Positions 51,315 to 59,528 of a stretch of 64,000 nucleotides of DNA are shown one piece after another. A model generated the notes under the pieces. The model worked only from the letters and a program-made list of their open reading frames with translations. It had not been told where the DNA came from and did not search any database. The stretch is from positions 7,998,001 through 8,062,000 of the forward strand of contig NZ_CP107995.1 in NCBI RefSeq assembly GCF_036116635.1, written 5' to 3'. This DNA comes from Amycolatopsis sp. NBC_00345. Lineage in GTDB: Bacteria; Actinomycetota; Actinomycetes; Mycobacteriales; Pseudonocardiaceae. The position numbers were made by a program, and so were the translations under genes. Position 1 is the first letter of the stretch. The number at the start of each line of letters is the position of its first letter.

Positions 51315-52088
51315 TCAGCTGGCGTGTTTGCGCAGGTAGGCGATGTCCGCGGCCTGCCCGTCGCCCGGGGTCTCGACCACCACGGGGGCGCCGGCCTGGC
51401 GCGCGACCTCCGCGAGCAGCTCGGGTTCGATCGTGCCGTCGCCGTCGACCACGTTGGCGTGACGGTCGCGGTTGGAGCCGAACTCGTCGCGGGAGTTGTT
51501 GAGGTGCACCAGGTCGATGCGGCCGGTGATGGCCTTGACCTTCTCGACGGCGTCGGCCAGGTCCCAGCCCGCGGCGTAGGCGTGGCAGGTGTCGAAGCAG
51601 AAGCCCGCGCCGAACTCGCCGACCTGGTCCCAGAGCCGCGCGATCACGTCGAGCTCGCGGGTCATCGCGTTGTCGCCGCCCGCGGTGTTCTCGATCAGGA
51701 TCGGCACGGCGAAGCCGCCCTTTTCGGCCTCGCGCTCGAACAGCTTGCGCCAGTTGGCCAAACCCGCCTCGACGTCGTCCCCGGCGGTGACGTGACCGCC
51801 GTGCACGATGAGCCCCTTCGCGCCGATCTCGGCCGCGCCGGAAGCGTGCTGCGTGACGTTCTTACGGGATGGGATGCGAATGCGGTTGTTCAGCGACGCG
51901 ACGTTGATCAGATAGGGCGCGTGGATGAACACCTCGACGGGCGCCGCCTTGATCGCCTCGCCGTGCGGATGCGGCTTCGGCGCCTTCCATCCTTGCGGGT
52001 CAGAGAGGAAAAACTGGACGACCTCGGCTTCTCGCTCGGCGACGGCGGTGAGCGGATCGTCGTCACGGACATGGGCGCCAATCTTCAT
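51315..52088 (-). CDS. nfo: Deoxyribonuclease IV (AP endonuclease)
   Basis: 257 aa TIM-barrel enzyme of AP endonuclease family 2. It cuts DNA 5' to abasic sites in base excision repair. Metal-site signatures: H-A-P-Y-L-I-N-V near residue 55, G-A-K-G-L-I-V-H-G-G-H, L-I-E-N-T-A-G, F-C-F-D-T-C-H-A-Y-A-A-G-W-D and H-L-N-N-S-R-D-E-F-G-S-N-R-D-R-H-A-N. All three zinc-binding sets are intact. Single gene. Confidence 0.95.
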   Translation of the reverse strand: MKIGAHVRDDDPLTAVAEREAEVVQFFLSDPQGWKAPKPHPHGEAIKAAPVEVFIHAPYLINVASLNNRIRIPSRKNVTQHASGAAEIGAKGLIVHGGHVTAGDDVEAGLANWRKLFEREAEKGGFAVPILIENTAGGDNAMTRELDVIARLWDQVGEFGAGFCFDTCHAYAAGWDLADAVEKVKAITGRIDLVHLNNSRDEFGSNRDRHANVVDGDGTIEPELLAEVARQAGAPVVVETPGDGQAADIAYLRKHAS

Positions 52089-52197
52089 GCGAGCACGCTA
52101 CCCCCGAGTGAATCCTCACCTGACGCCCCAGTTCGTCACGCTCGTGGAGTAGCGTGAGCGCGTTCCGTGATCCAGCTCGGGCCGACGGAGGGCTTGT

Positions 52198-53013
52198 ATG
52201 GGGAAGAACGCCGCCCGGATCACCGCGTTGGGGATCGCCGCCGCGGTACCGGTCCTGTCCGCCGCGATCGCACTGCCGGGGACGGCAGCCGCGGACACCA
52301 GCCCCACGGTCGGCGGCGACTGCCCGGCCACCCTGCAGAACGGCAAGCCCGGCCAGGGCCTGACCGTCGATGCGGGCGCCCCGCTCAACGCGCCGAACCG
52401 GCTCACCGTCGGCCTCGACTCGAAGTCGAAGCAGGCCGACGGCCAGAACAACCTGCTGAACCTGCCGGTCGGTGACACCGTCCGCGCGCTGGGCGTCGGC
52501 GAGGTCCCGGTCGTGGGCGACGCGGCGAGCAACACCGTCTGCCCGCTGGTGCAGGGCGCGGCCAACGGCGTCGGCAACACCACGCAGGGGCTGCTCGGCA
52601 ATGTCCAGGGCACGCCCCCCGGTGGCACCCCGCCGGGCACACCCCCGGGTGGTTCACCCCCCGGCACGCCGCCGGGCGGTTCACCGGGCAACCCGAACCC
52701 CGGGGGCAGCAGCCTCGACCCGGTGGCCACCGGCCCCGGCGACGTGCTGTCCGGCCTCGACTCCATCTCGGGTGTCTTCACCAACGCCGCGATGCTGCCC
52801 GCCAGCTTCGTCCAGGCGCCGGTGATCACCCAGGTCATCCCCGGCAAGGTGCCGGACCAGCCGCCGACGGTCGACGAGAAGAAGTCCGGCAGCGCGCAGG
52901 CCCTGCCCGCCGTGGCGCCGCCGGCGCGGCTGCCGATGCTGATCGCGGTGCTCGCGCTGGCGATCGTCGCCGCGGCGCTGGTGCGCGCGTGGCTGCGCCG
53001 CAAGCCCGCCTGA
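52198..53013 (+). CDS. Surface-anchored protein, family copy 1 (signal peptide, Pro/Gly repeats, C-terminal anchor)
   Basis: 271 aa. Signal peptide (residues 1-30, ending A-A-A-D). An extracytoplasmic part has two Cys residues, then a low-complexity stretch of alternating P-P-G-G-S / P-P-G-T units (~140-162). A C-terminal membrane helix (L-P-M-L-I-A-V-L-A-L-A-I-V-A-A-A-L) is followed by R-A-W-L-R-R-K-P, a stop-transfer anchor. Family not recognised. The last 30 residues match those of the next two proteins, so the three form a paralogous set. GGAGGG stands 5 nt before ATG. Confidence 0.75.
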   Translation: MGKNAARITALGIAAAVPVLSAAIALPGTAAADTSPTVGGDCPATLQNGKPGQGLTVDAGAPLNAPNRLTVGLDSKSKQADGQNNLLNLPVGDTVRALGVGEVPVVGDAASNTVCPLVQGAANGVGNTTQGLLGNVQGTPPGGTPPGTPPGGSPPGTPPGGSPGNPNPGGSSLDPVATGPGDVLSGLDSISGVFTNAAMLPASFVQAPVITQVIPGKVPDQPPTVDEKKSGSAQALPAVAPPARLPMLIAVLALAIVAAALVRAWLRRKPA

Positions 53014-53032
53014 TCCAGCTTTCCCGTTCACC

Positions 53033-53093
53033 ACGAGTGACGCCCGCTTCCACCCGAATGCCTGACATCGGTGGCTGAGCGGGCGTCACTCGT
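53033..53093 (+). terminator. Terminator between surface-protein genes 1 and 2
   Basis: 16 bp outer stem (53033-53048 with 53078-53093) containing a nested CCACC/GGTGG hairpin, followed by TTTTCG. Confidence 0.75.
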
Positions 53094-53156
53094 TTTCGTT
53101 ACCGTCGTTGTCCTGGGAAGAGAGTTCGGCGGGATGCGGCGAAGGGGTCGACGACC

Positions 53157-54056
53157 ATGCAGCATCGAACACGGAGGGCCACCGCGGTGGGGGCCGCCGC
53201 CTTCGTACTGGCGGGCTCGGCCGTTTTCGCCGCTCCCGGCACCGCTTCAGCGGACACCGTCACCGCGAAATGCGGGGACACCGTCACGGTCAAGCCCGGC
53301 GACGTCGTTTCCACACCCTTCGGCTTGAAGACCGTGACGGACGGACTGACCAGCCTCGTCGGCGGACTGCTCGGCGGGCTGTGCCAGGTCACCGTGAAGG
53401 TGGTCGACACCGTGGTCGCGCCGGTTCCGGTGCTCGGCGCCCCGGCCGCGAGCGCGGTCAACCAGGCGGTCCAGGGCACCACCAACGGACTCAGCAAGTC
53501 CACCGGCGACCTCGGCAACGCGCTCAGCGGCGGCAAGGCCGCGCCGCAGAACCCCGGCCCCGGCGGCAGCCCGCAGCAGCCGCCGAACGGTGGCGCTCCG
53601 CAGGGTGGCGCACCCGCGGGTCAGAGCCCGATTCCGGGAGTGAACAGCCCGCTGCTGCCGTCGTCCGGCGGCGGCGGCGGGGCCGGCCCGCTCTCGACGC
53701 TGTTCCCGAACTTCACCAGCCTGCCCTTCGGCTACAGCACCGGTTACGCGCCGATGCGCGACTACAGCAACATCCCGATGGCGATGGCCGGCCTGTTCAG
53801 CCCGTCGCCCGCGCTGCGGTACGGCAGCCAGATCCCGGGTTACCAGCCGCAGTACGGCCTCTCGAATCCGGCCGGCCCGGCGTCGGGCAGCGCGGGTGTG
53901 CAGAACGCCGGGCAGGCCGAGGCGTTACCGACCGACGGCAACTCTCACACGAACGGGTTGGACTGGCCCATGCTGGTGGCCGTTCTGGCACTCTCCGGAG
54001 TCAGCGCCGGCCTGGTCCGGACCTGGGTACTCCGCCGAATGGCCGCTTCTGCTTAG
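53157..54056 (+). CDS. Surface-anchored protein, family copy 2
   Basis: 299 aa. Signal peptide ends near A-S-A-D (residue 32). Then a globular region with two Cys (K-C-G-D and L-C-Q-V), a Pro/Gln/Gly-rich linker (~125-165), and D-Y-S-N-I-P-M-A-M-A-G, a motif shared with copy 3 as D-Y-N-G-I-P-T-A. The C-terminal anchor is W-P-M-L-V-A-V-L-A-L-S-G-V followed by R-T-W-V-L-R-R. Function unknown; extracytoplasmic, membrane-bound. Confidence 0.75.
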   Translation: MQHRTRRATAVGAAAFVLAGSAVFAAPGTASADTVTAKCGDTVTVKPGDVVSTPFGLKTVTDGLTSLVGGLLGGLCQVTVKVVDTVVAPVPVLGAPAASAVNQAVQGTTNGLSKSTGDLGNALSGGKAAPQNPGPGGSPQQPPNGGAPQGGAPAGQSPIPGVNSPLLPSSGGGGGAGPLSTLFPNFTSLPFGYSTGYAPMRDYSNIPMAMAGLFSPSPALRYGSQIPGYQPQYGLSNPAGPASGSAGVQNAGQAEALPTDGNSHTNGLDWPMLVAVLALSGVSAGLVRTWVLRRMAASA

Positions 54057-54140
54057 GCCGACCCGCCAGTATCTTTTGCAGGTCCCGGTCGTTATTCCTG
54101 TGACAATGGCCGACGCCCCGGACCTTGGAGGACCAAGCTC

Positions 54141-55043
54141 GTGAGAACACGGCTCGTGCGGAAGACCCCCACCTGGCAGAGAACCCGTCGAGCACTGACT
54201 GTCACCGCTCTGGCCGCCCTGGTGACCGGCGGCGCGTTCCTCGGCTCCGGCACCGCCTCGGCGGCGACCACGCTGGCCGGCACCTGCAAGGGTTCGGTGA
54301 GCGGCAGCATGGGCGACAGCGTCGCGCTGCCGGGCGCTGCCGTGAAGGACGTCGTCCGCCAGGCCGCGCAGGAGCAGGTCAGCCTCTTCAACTTCCTCAC
54401 CGTGTGGCCGGACGCGCTGGCGAACACCATCGCCGGCAAGGGAAACCTCGACGTCGGCCAGATCCCGGACTCCGCGGGCGGCACCATCGGCGGCGACGCG
54501 ATCGGCACGGCCGTGTCCACCGCGTTGAAGGGCTCTAGCGGCCTCGGCATCACCAGCGGCACCCAGAACCAGGTGCTGACCGCGATCAAGAACAAGGTCG
54601 CGTCGGCCTGCACACTGACCACGCTCGCCACGAACTACACGGCGCCGTCGTCCTCGACGCCGACCAGCGGCCCGTCGAACGGCTCGTCCTCGAACCCGGG
54701 CACCGGCGGCGCCCCGCTCGCCAACCTCGTCCCGGGCAGCAACGGCGGCACCGCGCCGCAGCGCGACTACAACGGCATCCCCACCGCGACGCCGGGCACG
54801 GCGATCGCCCCCGGCATCCGCTACCCGGCCAACGGCACCCTGCCCGGTGACGCCTCGGCCCCGCAGCAGCAGATGAACAGCCAGGGCCAGGGCCCGGACA
54901 TCCGCAACGCCGGGAACGCCCAGTCGCTCGCGACGCCGGGCAGCGCGAGCGAAGTCCAGCTGCCGATGCTGCTCGCGGTGATCGTGCTCGCCGGCGTGAC
55001 GGCGGGGCTGGTGCGCACCTGGGTGCTGCGCCGGGCCTCCTGA
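54141..55043 (+). CDS. Surface-anchored protein, family copy 3
   Basis: 300 aa. Signal peptide ends A-S-A-A-T near residue 41. Two Cys (T-C-K-G and S-A-C-T), an all-helical-looking region, Ser/Thr/Pro linker, R-D-Y-N-G-I-P-T-A-T-P-G, then L-P-M-L-L-A-V-I-V-L-A-G-V-T-A-G-L-V-R-T-W-V-L-R-R at the end. Closest to copy 2 in the anchor. GGAGG precedes GTG 54141. The following gene is rpsF, 116 bp away, which has its own promoter region. Confidence 0.75.
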   Translation: MRTRLVRKTPTWQRTRRALTVTALAALVTGGAFLGSGTASAATTLAGTCKGSVSGSMGDSVALPGAAVKDVVRQAAQEQVSLFNFLTVWPDALANTIAGKGNLDVGQIPDSAGGTIGGDAIGTAVSTALKGSSGLGITSGTQNQVLTAIKNKVASACTLTTLATNYTAPSSSTPTSGPSNGSSSNPGTGGAPLANLVPGSNGGTAPQRDYNGIPTATPGTAIAPGIRYPANGTLPGDASAPQQQMNSQGQGPDIRNAGNAQSLATPGSASEVQLPMLLAVIVLAGVTAGLVRTWVLRRAS

Positions 55044-55159
55044 CGCCGCCTGGCCCACCCGCCGCGCGGGACTGTCGGTACCCCCGCGTACGCTTACCTG
55101 CGGCAAACCCTCCTGCTACGGACAGTCCGTGGCCGCGAGCCCATAGGAGGTGAGTGGTT

Positions 55160-55522
55160 ATGTCACGCCATTACGAGGTAATGGTCATCCTGGACCCCAC
55201 GCTCGACGAGCGCACGGTGGCCCCCACGCTGGACAACTTCCTCAACGTGATCCGCACTTCGGGCGGAAGCGTCGAGAAGGTTGACGTCTGGGGCCGTCGG
55301 CGCCTTTCGTACGAGATCAAGAAGCACGCCGAGGGCATCTACGCGCTGCTGGACCTGAACTCCGACGCGGACGCCGTCAAGGAGCTCGACCGTCAGCTGT
55401 CGCTGCAGGAAACCGTCCTGCGCACCAAGGTCATGCGCCGCGAGGTCAAGCGCGCCGCGGCCAAGCCTGTTGCTGCTGCCGCGGCCCCCGCTGCCGCTGC
55501 CCCTGCTGCCGCCAAGGCCTGA
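55160..55522 (+). CDS. rpsF: 30S ribosomal protein S6
   Basis: 120 aa. Starts R-H-Y-E-V-M-V-I-L-D-P and carries W-G-R-R-R-L-S-Y-E-I-K-K-H-A-E-G-I-Y, both typical of S6, plus an Ala/Pro-rich C-terminal extension of about 25 residues. S6 binds S18 on the platform of the small subunit. AGGAGGTG is 6-7 nt before ATG 55160. First gene of the rpsF-ssb-rpsR-rplI unit. Confidence 0.97.
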   Translation: MSRHYEVMVILDPTLDERTVAPTLDNFLNVIRTSGGSVEKVDVWGRRRLSYEIKKHAEGIYALLDLNSDADAVKELDRQLSLQETVLRTKVMRREVKRAAAKPVAAAAAPAAAAPAAAKA

Positions 55523-55540
55523 TCCGAAGGGACGCCATCC

Positions 55541-56050
55541 GTGGCTGGAGACACCGTCATCACGGTGATCGGGAACCTGACTTCCGACCCGGAACTGCGC
55601 TTCACCCCGTCCGGTGCGGCGGTCGCGAACTTCACCGTCGCGTCCACCCCGCGCACCCTCGACCGCCAGTCGGGCGAGTGGAAGGACGGCGAGGCGCTGT
55701 TCCTGCGCTGCAACATCTGGCGCCAGGCGGCTGAGAACGTCGCCGAGTCGCTGACCCGTGGTGCCCGCGTGGTCGTGCAGGGCCGGCTCAAGCAGCGGTC
55801 CTTCGAGACCAAGGAAGGCGAGAAGCGCACCGTCGTCGAGCTCGAAGTCGACGAAATCGGGCCCTCGCTGCGCTACGCCACGGCGAAGGTCAACAAGGTC
55901 AGCCGCGGTGGCGGTGGCGGCGGTGACTTCGGCGGTGGCGGCGGCGGCAACCGCGGTGGCGGAGGCGGCGCGCCCGCCGACGACCCGTGGGGCTCCGCTC
56001 CTCCCGCAGGTGGCGGCGGCGGCGGTTTCGCCGACGAGCCCCCGTTCTGA
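55541..56050 (+). CDS. ssb: Single-stranded DNA-binding protein
   Basis: 169 aa. OB fold in residues 1-115 with V-I-T-V-I-G-N-L-T-S-D-P-E-L-R-F and L-F-L-R-C-N-I-W-R-Q-A-A-E-N-V; then a flexible Gly-rich linker and the acidic tip D-E-P-P-F that recruits repair and replication proteins. GTG start. It coats single strands at forks. Gap of 18 bp to rpsF. Confidence 0.97.
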   Translation: MAGDTVITVIGNLTSDPELRFTPSGAAVANFTVASTPRTLDRQSGEWKDGEALFLRCNIWRQAAENVAESLTRGARVVVQGRLKQRSFETKEGEKRTVVELEVDEIGPSLRYATAKVNKVSRGGGGGGDFGGGGGGNRGGGGGAPADDPWGSAPPAGGGGGGFADEPPF

Positions 56051-56092
56051 TCTCGTATTCATTACCCCAAGATTTGATTCCAGGAGTAGACA

Positions 56093-56341
56093 GTGGCCAA
56101 GCCACCCATCCGTAAGCCCAAGAAGAAGGTCTGCGTTTTCTGCAAGGCCGAGAAGAAGGGCCGCCCGGAGCTGATCGACTACAAGGACACCAACCTGCTG
56201 CGGAAGTACATCTCCGACCGCGGCAAGATCCGTGCCCGTCGCGTCACCGGCAACTGCAGCCAGCACCAGCGGGACATCGCCATCGCGGTGAAGAACTCGC
56301 GCGAGATGGCCCTGCTTCCCTACACCTCGACTGCCCGCTGA
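56093..56341 (+). CDS. rpsR: 30S ribosomal protein S18 (zinc-type)
   Basis: 82 aa. C14-V-F-C17 and C55-S-Q-H58 form a zinc-binding set, the C+ form of S18. Actinobacteria often have a second, Cys-less S18 made under zinc limitation; this one is the zinc-replete version. S18 pairs with S6 on the ribosome. GTG start after AGGAG. Confidence 0.97.
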   Translation: MAKPPIRKPKKKVCVFCKAEKKGRPELIDYKDTNLLRKYISDRGKIRARRVTGNCSQHQRDIAIAVKNSREMALLPYTSTAR

Positions 56342-56352
56342 GGAGGCTCGTC

Positions 56353-56814
56353 ATGGCGAAGATCATTCTCACCACGGACGTGGCGAACCTCGGCGGCCCC
56401 GGCGACATCGTCGAGGTCAAGGACGGCTACGCCCGCAACTACCTGCTGCCCCGCGGCTACGCGATCGCGTCCAGCAAGGGTGCCGAGAAGAACGTGCGCA
56501 CCATCAAGCGCGCACAGGAGTCCCGGCGCATCCGCGACCTCGACCACGCCAAGGAAATCAAGGCGACGCTCGAGGGTCTCGGCGCGATCCCGCTGACCGG
56601 CAAGGCGGCGGAGGGCTCGAAGAAGCTCTTCGGCTCCATCACGGCCGGCGAGATCGTCGACGCGATCAAGGCCGCCGGCGGCCCGCTGCTCGACAAGCGC
56701 GTCCTGGAGCTGCGCGACCACATCAAGACGGTCGGCAAGCACTCCGTCGGCGCCCGCCTCCACCCGGACGTCAAGGTCGACGTCCGCCTCGAGGTCAAGG
56801 CCGTCGCTAACTGA
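56353..56814 (+). CDS. rplI: 50S ribosomal protein L9
   Basis: 153 aa. N-terminal domain V-A-N-L-G-G-P-G-D-I-V-E-V-K-D-G-Y-A-R-N and Y-L-L-P-R-G-Y-A, long connecting helix, C-terminal 23S-binding domain. Starts 11 bp after rpsR. The last codons V-K-A-V-A-N and the terminator after them have a second, partial copy at 57560-57647. Confidence 0.97.
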   Translation: MAKIILTTDVANLGGPGDIVEVKDGYARNYLLPRGYAIASSKGAEKNVRTIKRAQESRRIRDLDHAKEIKATLEGLGAIPLTGKAAEGSKKLFGSITAGEIVDAIKAAGGPLLDKRVLELRDHIKTVGKHSVGARLHPDVKVDVRLEVKAVAN

Positions 56815-56830
56815 CGCCTGCTCCACGGTT

Positions 56831-56874
56831 CGAAAGCGGGGCGCTCCCCAACTACAGGGGGCGCCCCGCTTTCG
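56831..56874 (+). terminator. Terminator of the ribosomal protein operon
   Basis: 14 bp stem CGAAAGCGGGGCGC (56831-56844) with GCGCCCCGCTTTCG (56861-56874), with an additional inner CCCC/GGGG pairing. A copy of the 5' arm and most of the 3' arm recurs at 57609-57647. Confidence 0.85.
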
Positions 56875-56920
56875 CGTTTCGGCTGGTCCACCATCACAGC
56901 AGGAGAACAGGGGATTCCCC

Positions 56921-57502
56921 GTGCGCATTTCCCGCACCGTGCAGCTGACCGGCTCCGCACTCGGCGCCCTCTGCCTGCTCACCGCCTGCGGCGGCTCGTC
57001 GAACCCTTCGCCGTCCCCAAGCCCGAGCAGCACTTCGTCGGCCGACGGACCGAAGGTGCCCGCCCCTCTGCCCACCCAGGCCCTGCTCACCGACCCGTGC
57101 AGCATCCTGACCAGCGCGGAAGCAACCCAGGTCGGCCTTCGCTCGCCCGGCAAGAAAGACGACACGAGCAACCTGGTCAGCTGCACCTGGAAGGCCACGC
57201 AGACAGAACAGAACCAAATCGCGCTGACGCCTCTGCCGCAGAACACCGGCGGCATCAGCGACATCTACACCAAGAAGACCGGCGCTGCGTACTTCGAGCC
57301 CGTCGACATCAACGGCTACCCGGCCGTATACACCGACATCCAGGACGCGCGCGCCGACGGCAGCTGCACGCTCTGGGTCGGCATCACCGACCAACTCGCG
57401 GTCTCCGTGATCCCGAACATCGGGGTCGGCGCGAACAAAACTGACCCGTGCGGTGTCGCGAAAAGGTTCGCGACCGCGATGATCACGCACCTGAAGTCGT
57501 GA
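56921..57502 (+). CDS. DUF3558 lipoprotein, copy A (chimeric)
   Basis: 193 aa. Lipobox L-L-T-A-C with lipidated Cys23, a Ser/Pro linker, then the DUF3558 domain: D-P-C-S-I-L-T near residue 58, S-C-T-W, and C-T-L-W-V-G, D-P-C-G as paired Cys sites. The first 23 residues and the 5' flank resemble copy B, whereas the rest and the 3' flank resemble copy C, so the gene looks like a recombinant of the two. DUF3558 proteins are common beside WXG/ESX genes in Pseudonocardiaceae; function unknown. Confidence 0.85.
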   Translation: MRISRTVQLTGSALGALCLLTACGGSSNPSPSPSPSSTSSADGPKVPAPLPTQALLTDPCSILTSAEATQVGLRSPGKKDDTSNLVSCTWKATQTEQNQIALTPLPQNTGGISDIYTKKTGAAYFEPVDINGYPAVYTDIQDARADGSCTLWVGITDQLAVSVIPNIGVGANKTDPCGVAKRFATAMITHLKS

Positions 57503-57540
57503 TCACCACGAGCCCACGAACCTCGAGAGAAGCGCACGTC

Positions 57541-57594
57541 CTGGGGAATGGCGCCAACACCGTCGACATCGACACCCAGGCCGTCGCGAACTGA
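57541..57594 (+). pseudogene. Fusion scar: PPE-like start joined to L9 end
   Basis: Reading from 57541 gives L-G-N-G-A-N-T-V-D-I-D-T-Q-A-V-A-N and a stop. The first eight codons match the start of the PPE-like gene at 59529 (M-G-N-D-A-N-T-V), with ATG changed to CTG and the degraded upstream ribosome-binding region also recognisable (57503-57540 versus 59490-59528). The last codons and the sequence beyond the stop match the rplI end. It is an in-frame recombination junction and unlikely to be expressed. Confidence 0.75.
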
Positions 57595-57608
57595 CGCCGT
57601 TCCGCCGT

Positions 57609-57647
57609 CGAAAGCGGGGCGCTCCCTCTTCAGGGCGCCCCGCTTTT
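57609..57647 (+). terminator. Duplicated copy of the rplI terminator
   Basis: Stem CGAAAGCGGGGCGC with GCGCCCCGCTTTT, equal to the rplI terminator apart from a shorter inner loop; follows the scar. Confidence 0.75.
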
Positions 57648-57737
57648 GTTGCTCCCCGGAGCTCCCAAACCGGCAGCGGGGCCAGCCACGCTGGGTTAGC
57701 ATCCGAGTCGCTTCAGTACAGAATGAGGGGATTCCCC

Positions 57738-58349
57738 GTGCGCATTTCCCGCACCGTACAGCTCACCAGCGCCGCACTCGGCGCCCTGTGCCTGCTCACC
57801 GCCTGCGGCAGCAAGACCGACAGCGCCAACAAGCCGTCCGCGGCGCCCGCTCCGTCAAGCGCCGACGTGGCCGCGAACCTCAAGGTCCCAGCCCCACTGC
57901 CCACCGGCGATCTGCTCTCGAATCCTTGCGCGGTCATTGCACCCAGCCAGTTCGAGGCGCTCGGATTCGCCGGCGCGGGGACGAAGTCGGACAGCGCCGG
58001 CAACCCGAGCGTCGGACCGGACTGCCGTTGGGTATCCAAGAAGAACGACGGCAACCTCCTTTTCGCCGGCTCGTTGCCGGGGAACAAGAACGGCATCAGC
58101 GACATCTACGCCGGCAAGGCGCACGCCGCGTACTTCGAGCCCGTGACTGTTGCCGGGTATCCGGGCGTCTTCAGCGATATCCGCGACGGGCGTCCCTCGG
58201 GGAACTGCACGATCTTCGTCGGGATCACCGACCAGCTCGCCGCATCGGTCAACGCCCAGATCGCCTCGGAGGACGCCAAGTCGAACACCTGCGCTATCGC
58301 GCAGAACGTCGCGGAAGCGATGATCCAACATCTGAAGGGCGCAGCATGA
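57738..58349 (+). CDS. DUF3558 lipoprotein, copy B
   Basis: 203 aa from GTG 57738. Lipobox L-L-T-A-C (Cys23), Ala/Pro/Ser linker, DUF3558 domain with N-P-C-A-V-I, D-C-R-W, G-N-C-T-I-F-V-G and S-N-T-C-A-I; same four-Cys layout as the other copies but the domain is diverged. The chosen GTG gives the same start (R-I-S-R-T-V-Q-L-T) as copy A. Exported, lipid-anchored. Confidence 0.87.
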   Translation: MRISRTVQLTSAALGALCLLTACGSKTDSANKPSAAPAPSSADVAANLKVPAPLPTGDLLSNPCAVIAPSQFEALGFAGAGTKSDSAGNPSVGPDCRWVSKKNDGNLLFAGSLPGNKNGISDIYAGKAHAAYFEPVTVAGYPGVFSDIRDGRPSGNCTIFVGITDQLAASVNAQIASEDAKSNTCAIAQNVAEAMIQHLKGAA

Positions 58350-58527
58350 CCATCGCCCGGGAGTCGCACTGCTTCCGCGTTCACCCGTTCGGGTGCTTAA
58401 CCAAGCGGCCGACCCTGGCTTTCCGTACTTTCCGAACCGCCAGCGGGAACCAACCGCGTTGAGTTACCATCCAAGTTGCTGATCTCGCCAATTGGGGAGC
58501 GGGAAGTAGCTAAGGGGGTCTTGGACC

Positions 58528-58887
58528 ATGGCCGAAGTGCCACCACCAGCACCGATCCAGGTCGGCGGTTACGGCCCGGCCGGCGGGTACAAGTTCAGTG
58601 CGGACGAGGTCGACTCGGTCATCACGAAGTGGCAGGACCTTCTCGACAACCTCAATGATGACCTCGCGAACGCCCGGGTCATCGCCACTGTCAAGCGGCC
58701 GGCCGACGAGCCCGCCAGCAACGACTTCATCGACAAGGGTGCCAACCCGTCCGGGCAGACCCTGCTCGACCAGCACCACAAGATGGTTCAGTACGTGAAC
58801 AACTACATCACCGCTCTCAAGGCTGCCAAGAACAAGATCACCGTGACCGAACAAGAGAACCGCGATTCCCTCGGCAAAAAAGGTTAA
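58528..58887 (+). CDS. WXG100/PE-like small helical protein
   Basis: 119 aa. A Pro-rich start, then two long helices separated by a loop (about 22-50 and 78-112); the first has F-S-A-D-E-V-D-S-V-I-T-K-W-Q-D-L-L-D-N-L. This resembles the helical-hairpin substrates of type VII secretion, but the classical W-x-G turn and an evident YxxxD/E export signal are not seen. It stands between two DUF3558 genes and upstream of a PPE-like gene and espG, in the position of a PE partner (inference). Confidence 0.65.
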   Translation: MAEVPPPAPIQVGGYGPAGGYKFSADEVDSVITKWQDLLDNLNDDLANARVIATVKRPADEPASNDFIDKGANPSGQTLLDQHHKMVQYVNNYITALKAAKNKITVTEQENRDSLGKKG

Positions 58888-58904
58888 GGAGCCTGAGCTA
58901 CCTC

Positions 58905-59489
58905 ATGTTGCCCCGCACCGTCCGGCTCACTGCTGCGACCGTCGCTGCCCTCGGCCTGCTTACCGCCTGCGGTGGCGGCAACGGCGGCTCCGAGAGCCCT
59001 TCGCCGTCCCAGAGCCCGAGCAGCAGCTCGTCGGGCGCCGGGCCGAAGGTACCGGCGCCGCTACCCACCCAGGCTCTGCTCACCGACCCGTGCAGCACCC
59101 TGACCGCCGCGGAAGCGGCCCAGATCAGCCTTCGCTCGCCCGGCACTAATCGCAGCACGAGCGCCATACCCGGCTGCACCTGGAAGTACACACAGACAGA
59201 GCAGGACCAGATCGCGCTGAAAGCACTGCCGCAGAACACCGGTGGCATCAGCGACATCTACAGCAACAAGCCAAACTCCGTGTACTTCGAGCCCGTCGAC
59301 ATCAACGGCTACCCGGGCGTGTTCACCGACATCCAGGACGCCCGCACCGAAGGAAGTTGCACGCTCTGGGTCGGCGTCACCGATCAGCTGGCGGTCTCCG
59401 TGATCCCGAGCATCGGGGTCGGCAAGAGCGACCCGTGCGGGATCGCGAAGAATTTCGCGATCGCGATGATCGCACACCTGAAGTCGTGA
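58905..59489 (+). CDS. DUF3558 lipoprotein, copy C
   Basis: 194 aa. Lipobox L-L-T-A-C (Cys22), Ser/Pro linker, DUF3558 domain with D-P-C-S-T-L-T-A-A-E, G-C-T-W-K-Y, S-C-T-L-W-V-G-V, D-P-C-G-I-A. Most of the domain is nearly the same as in copy A. 17 bp after the WXG-like gene, 39 bp before the PPE-like gene, so these are one operon. Confidence 0.87.
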   Translation: MLPRTVRLTAATVAALGLLTACGGGNGGSESPSPSQSPSSSSSGAGPKVPAPLPTQALLTDPCSTLTAAEAAQISLRSPGTNRSTSAIPGCTWKYTQTEQDQIALKALPQNTGGISDIYSNKPNSVYFEPVDINGYPGVFTDIQDARTEGSCTLWVGVTDQLAVSVIPSIGVGKSDPCGIAKNFAIAMIAHLKS

Positions 59490-59528
59490 TCACCATGAGC
59501 CCAAGAGCCTCGGAAGGAGTGGCACATC

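Noticed and set aside
52600..52690. Pro/Gly repeats as a separate small gene in another frame
   Set aside because: The repeat is in frame within the surface-protein gene and lies between its signal peptide and anchor.
56821..56874. GGTTCGA-like T-loop sequence as part of a tRNA
   Set aside because: It belongs to the rplI terminator hairpin; no acceptor or anticodon stem can be folded around it.
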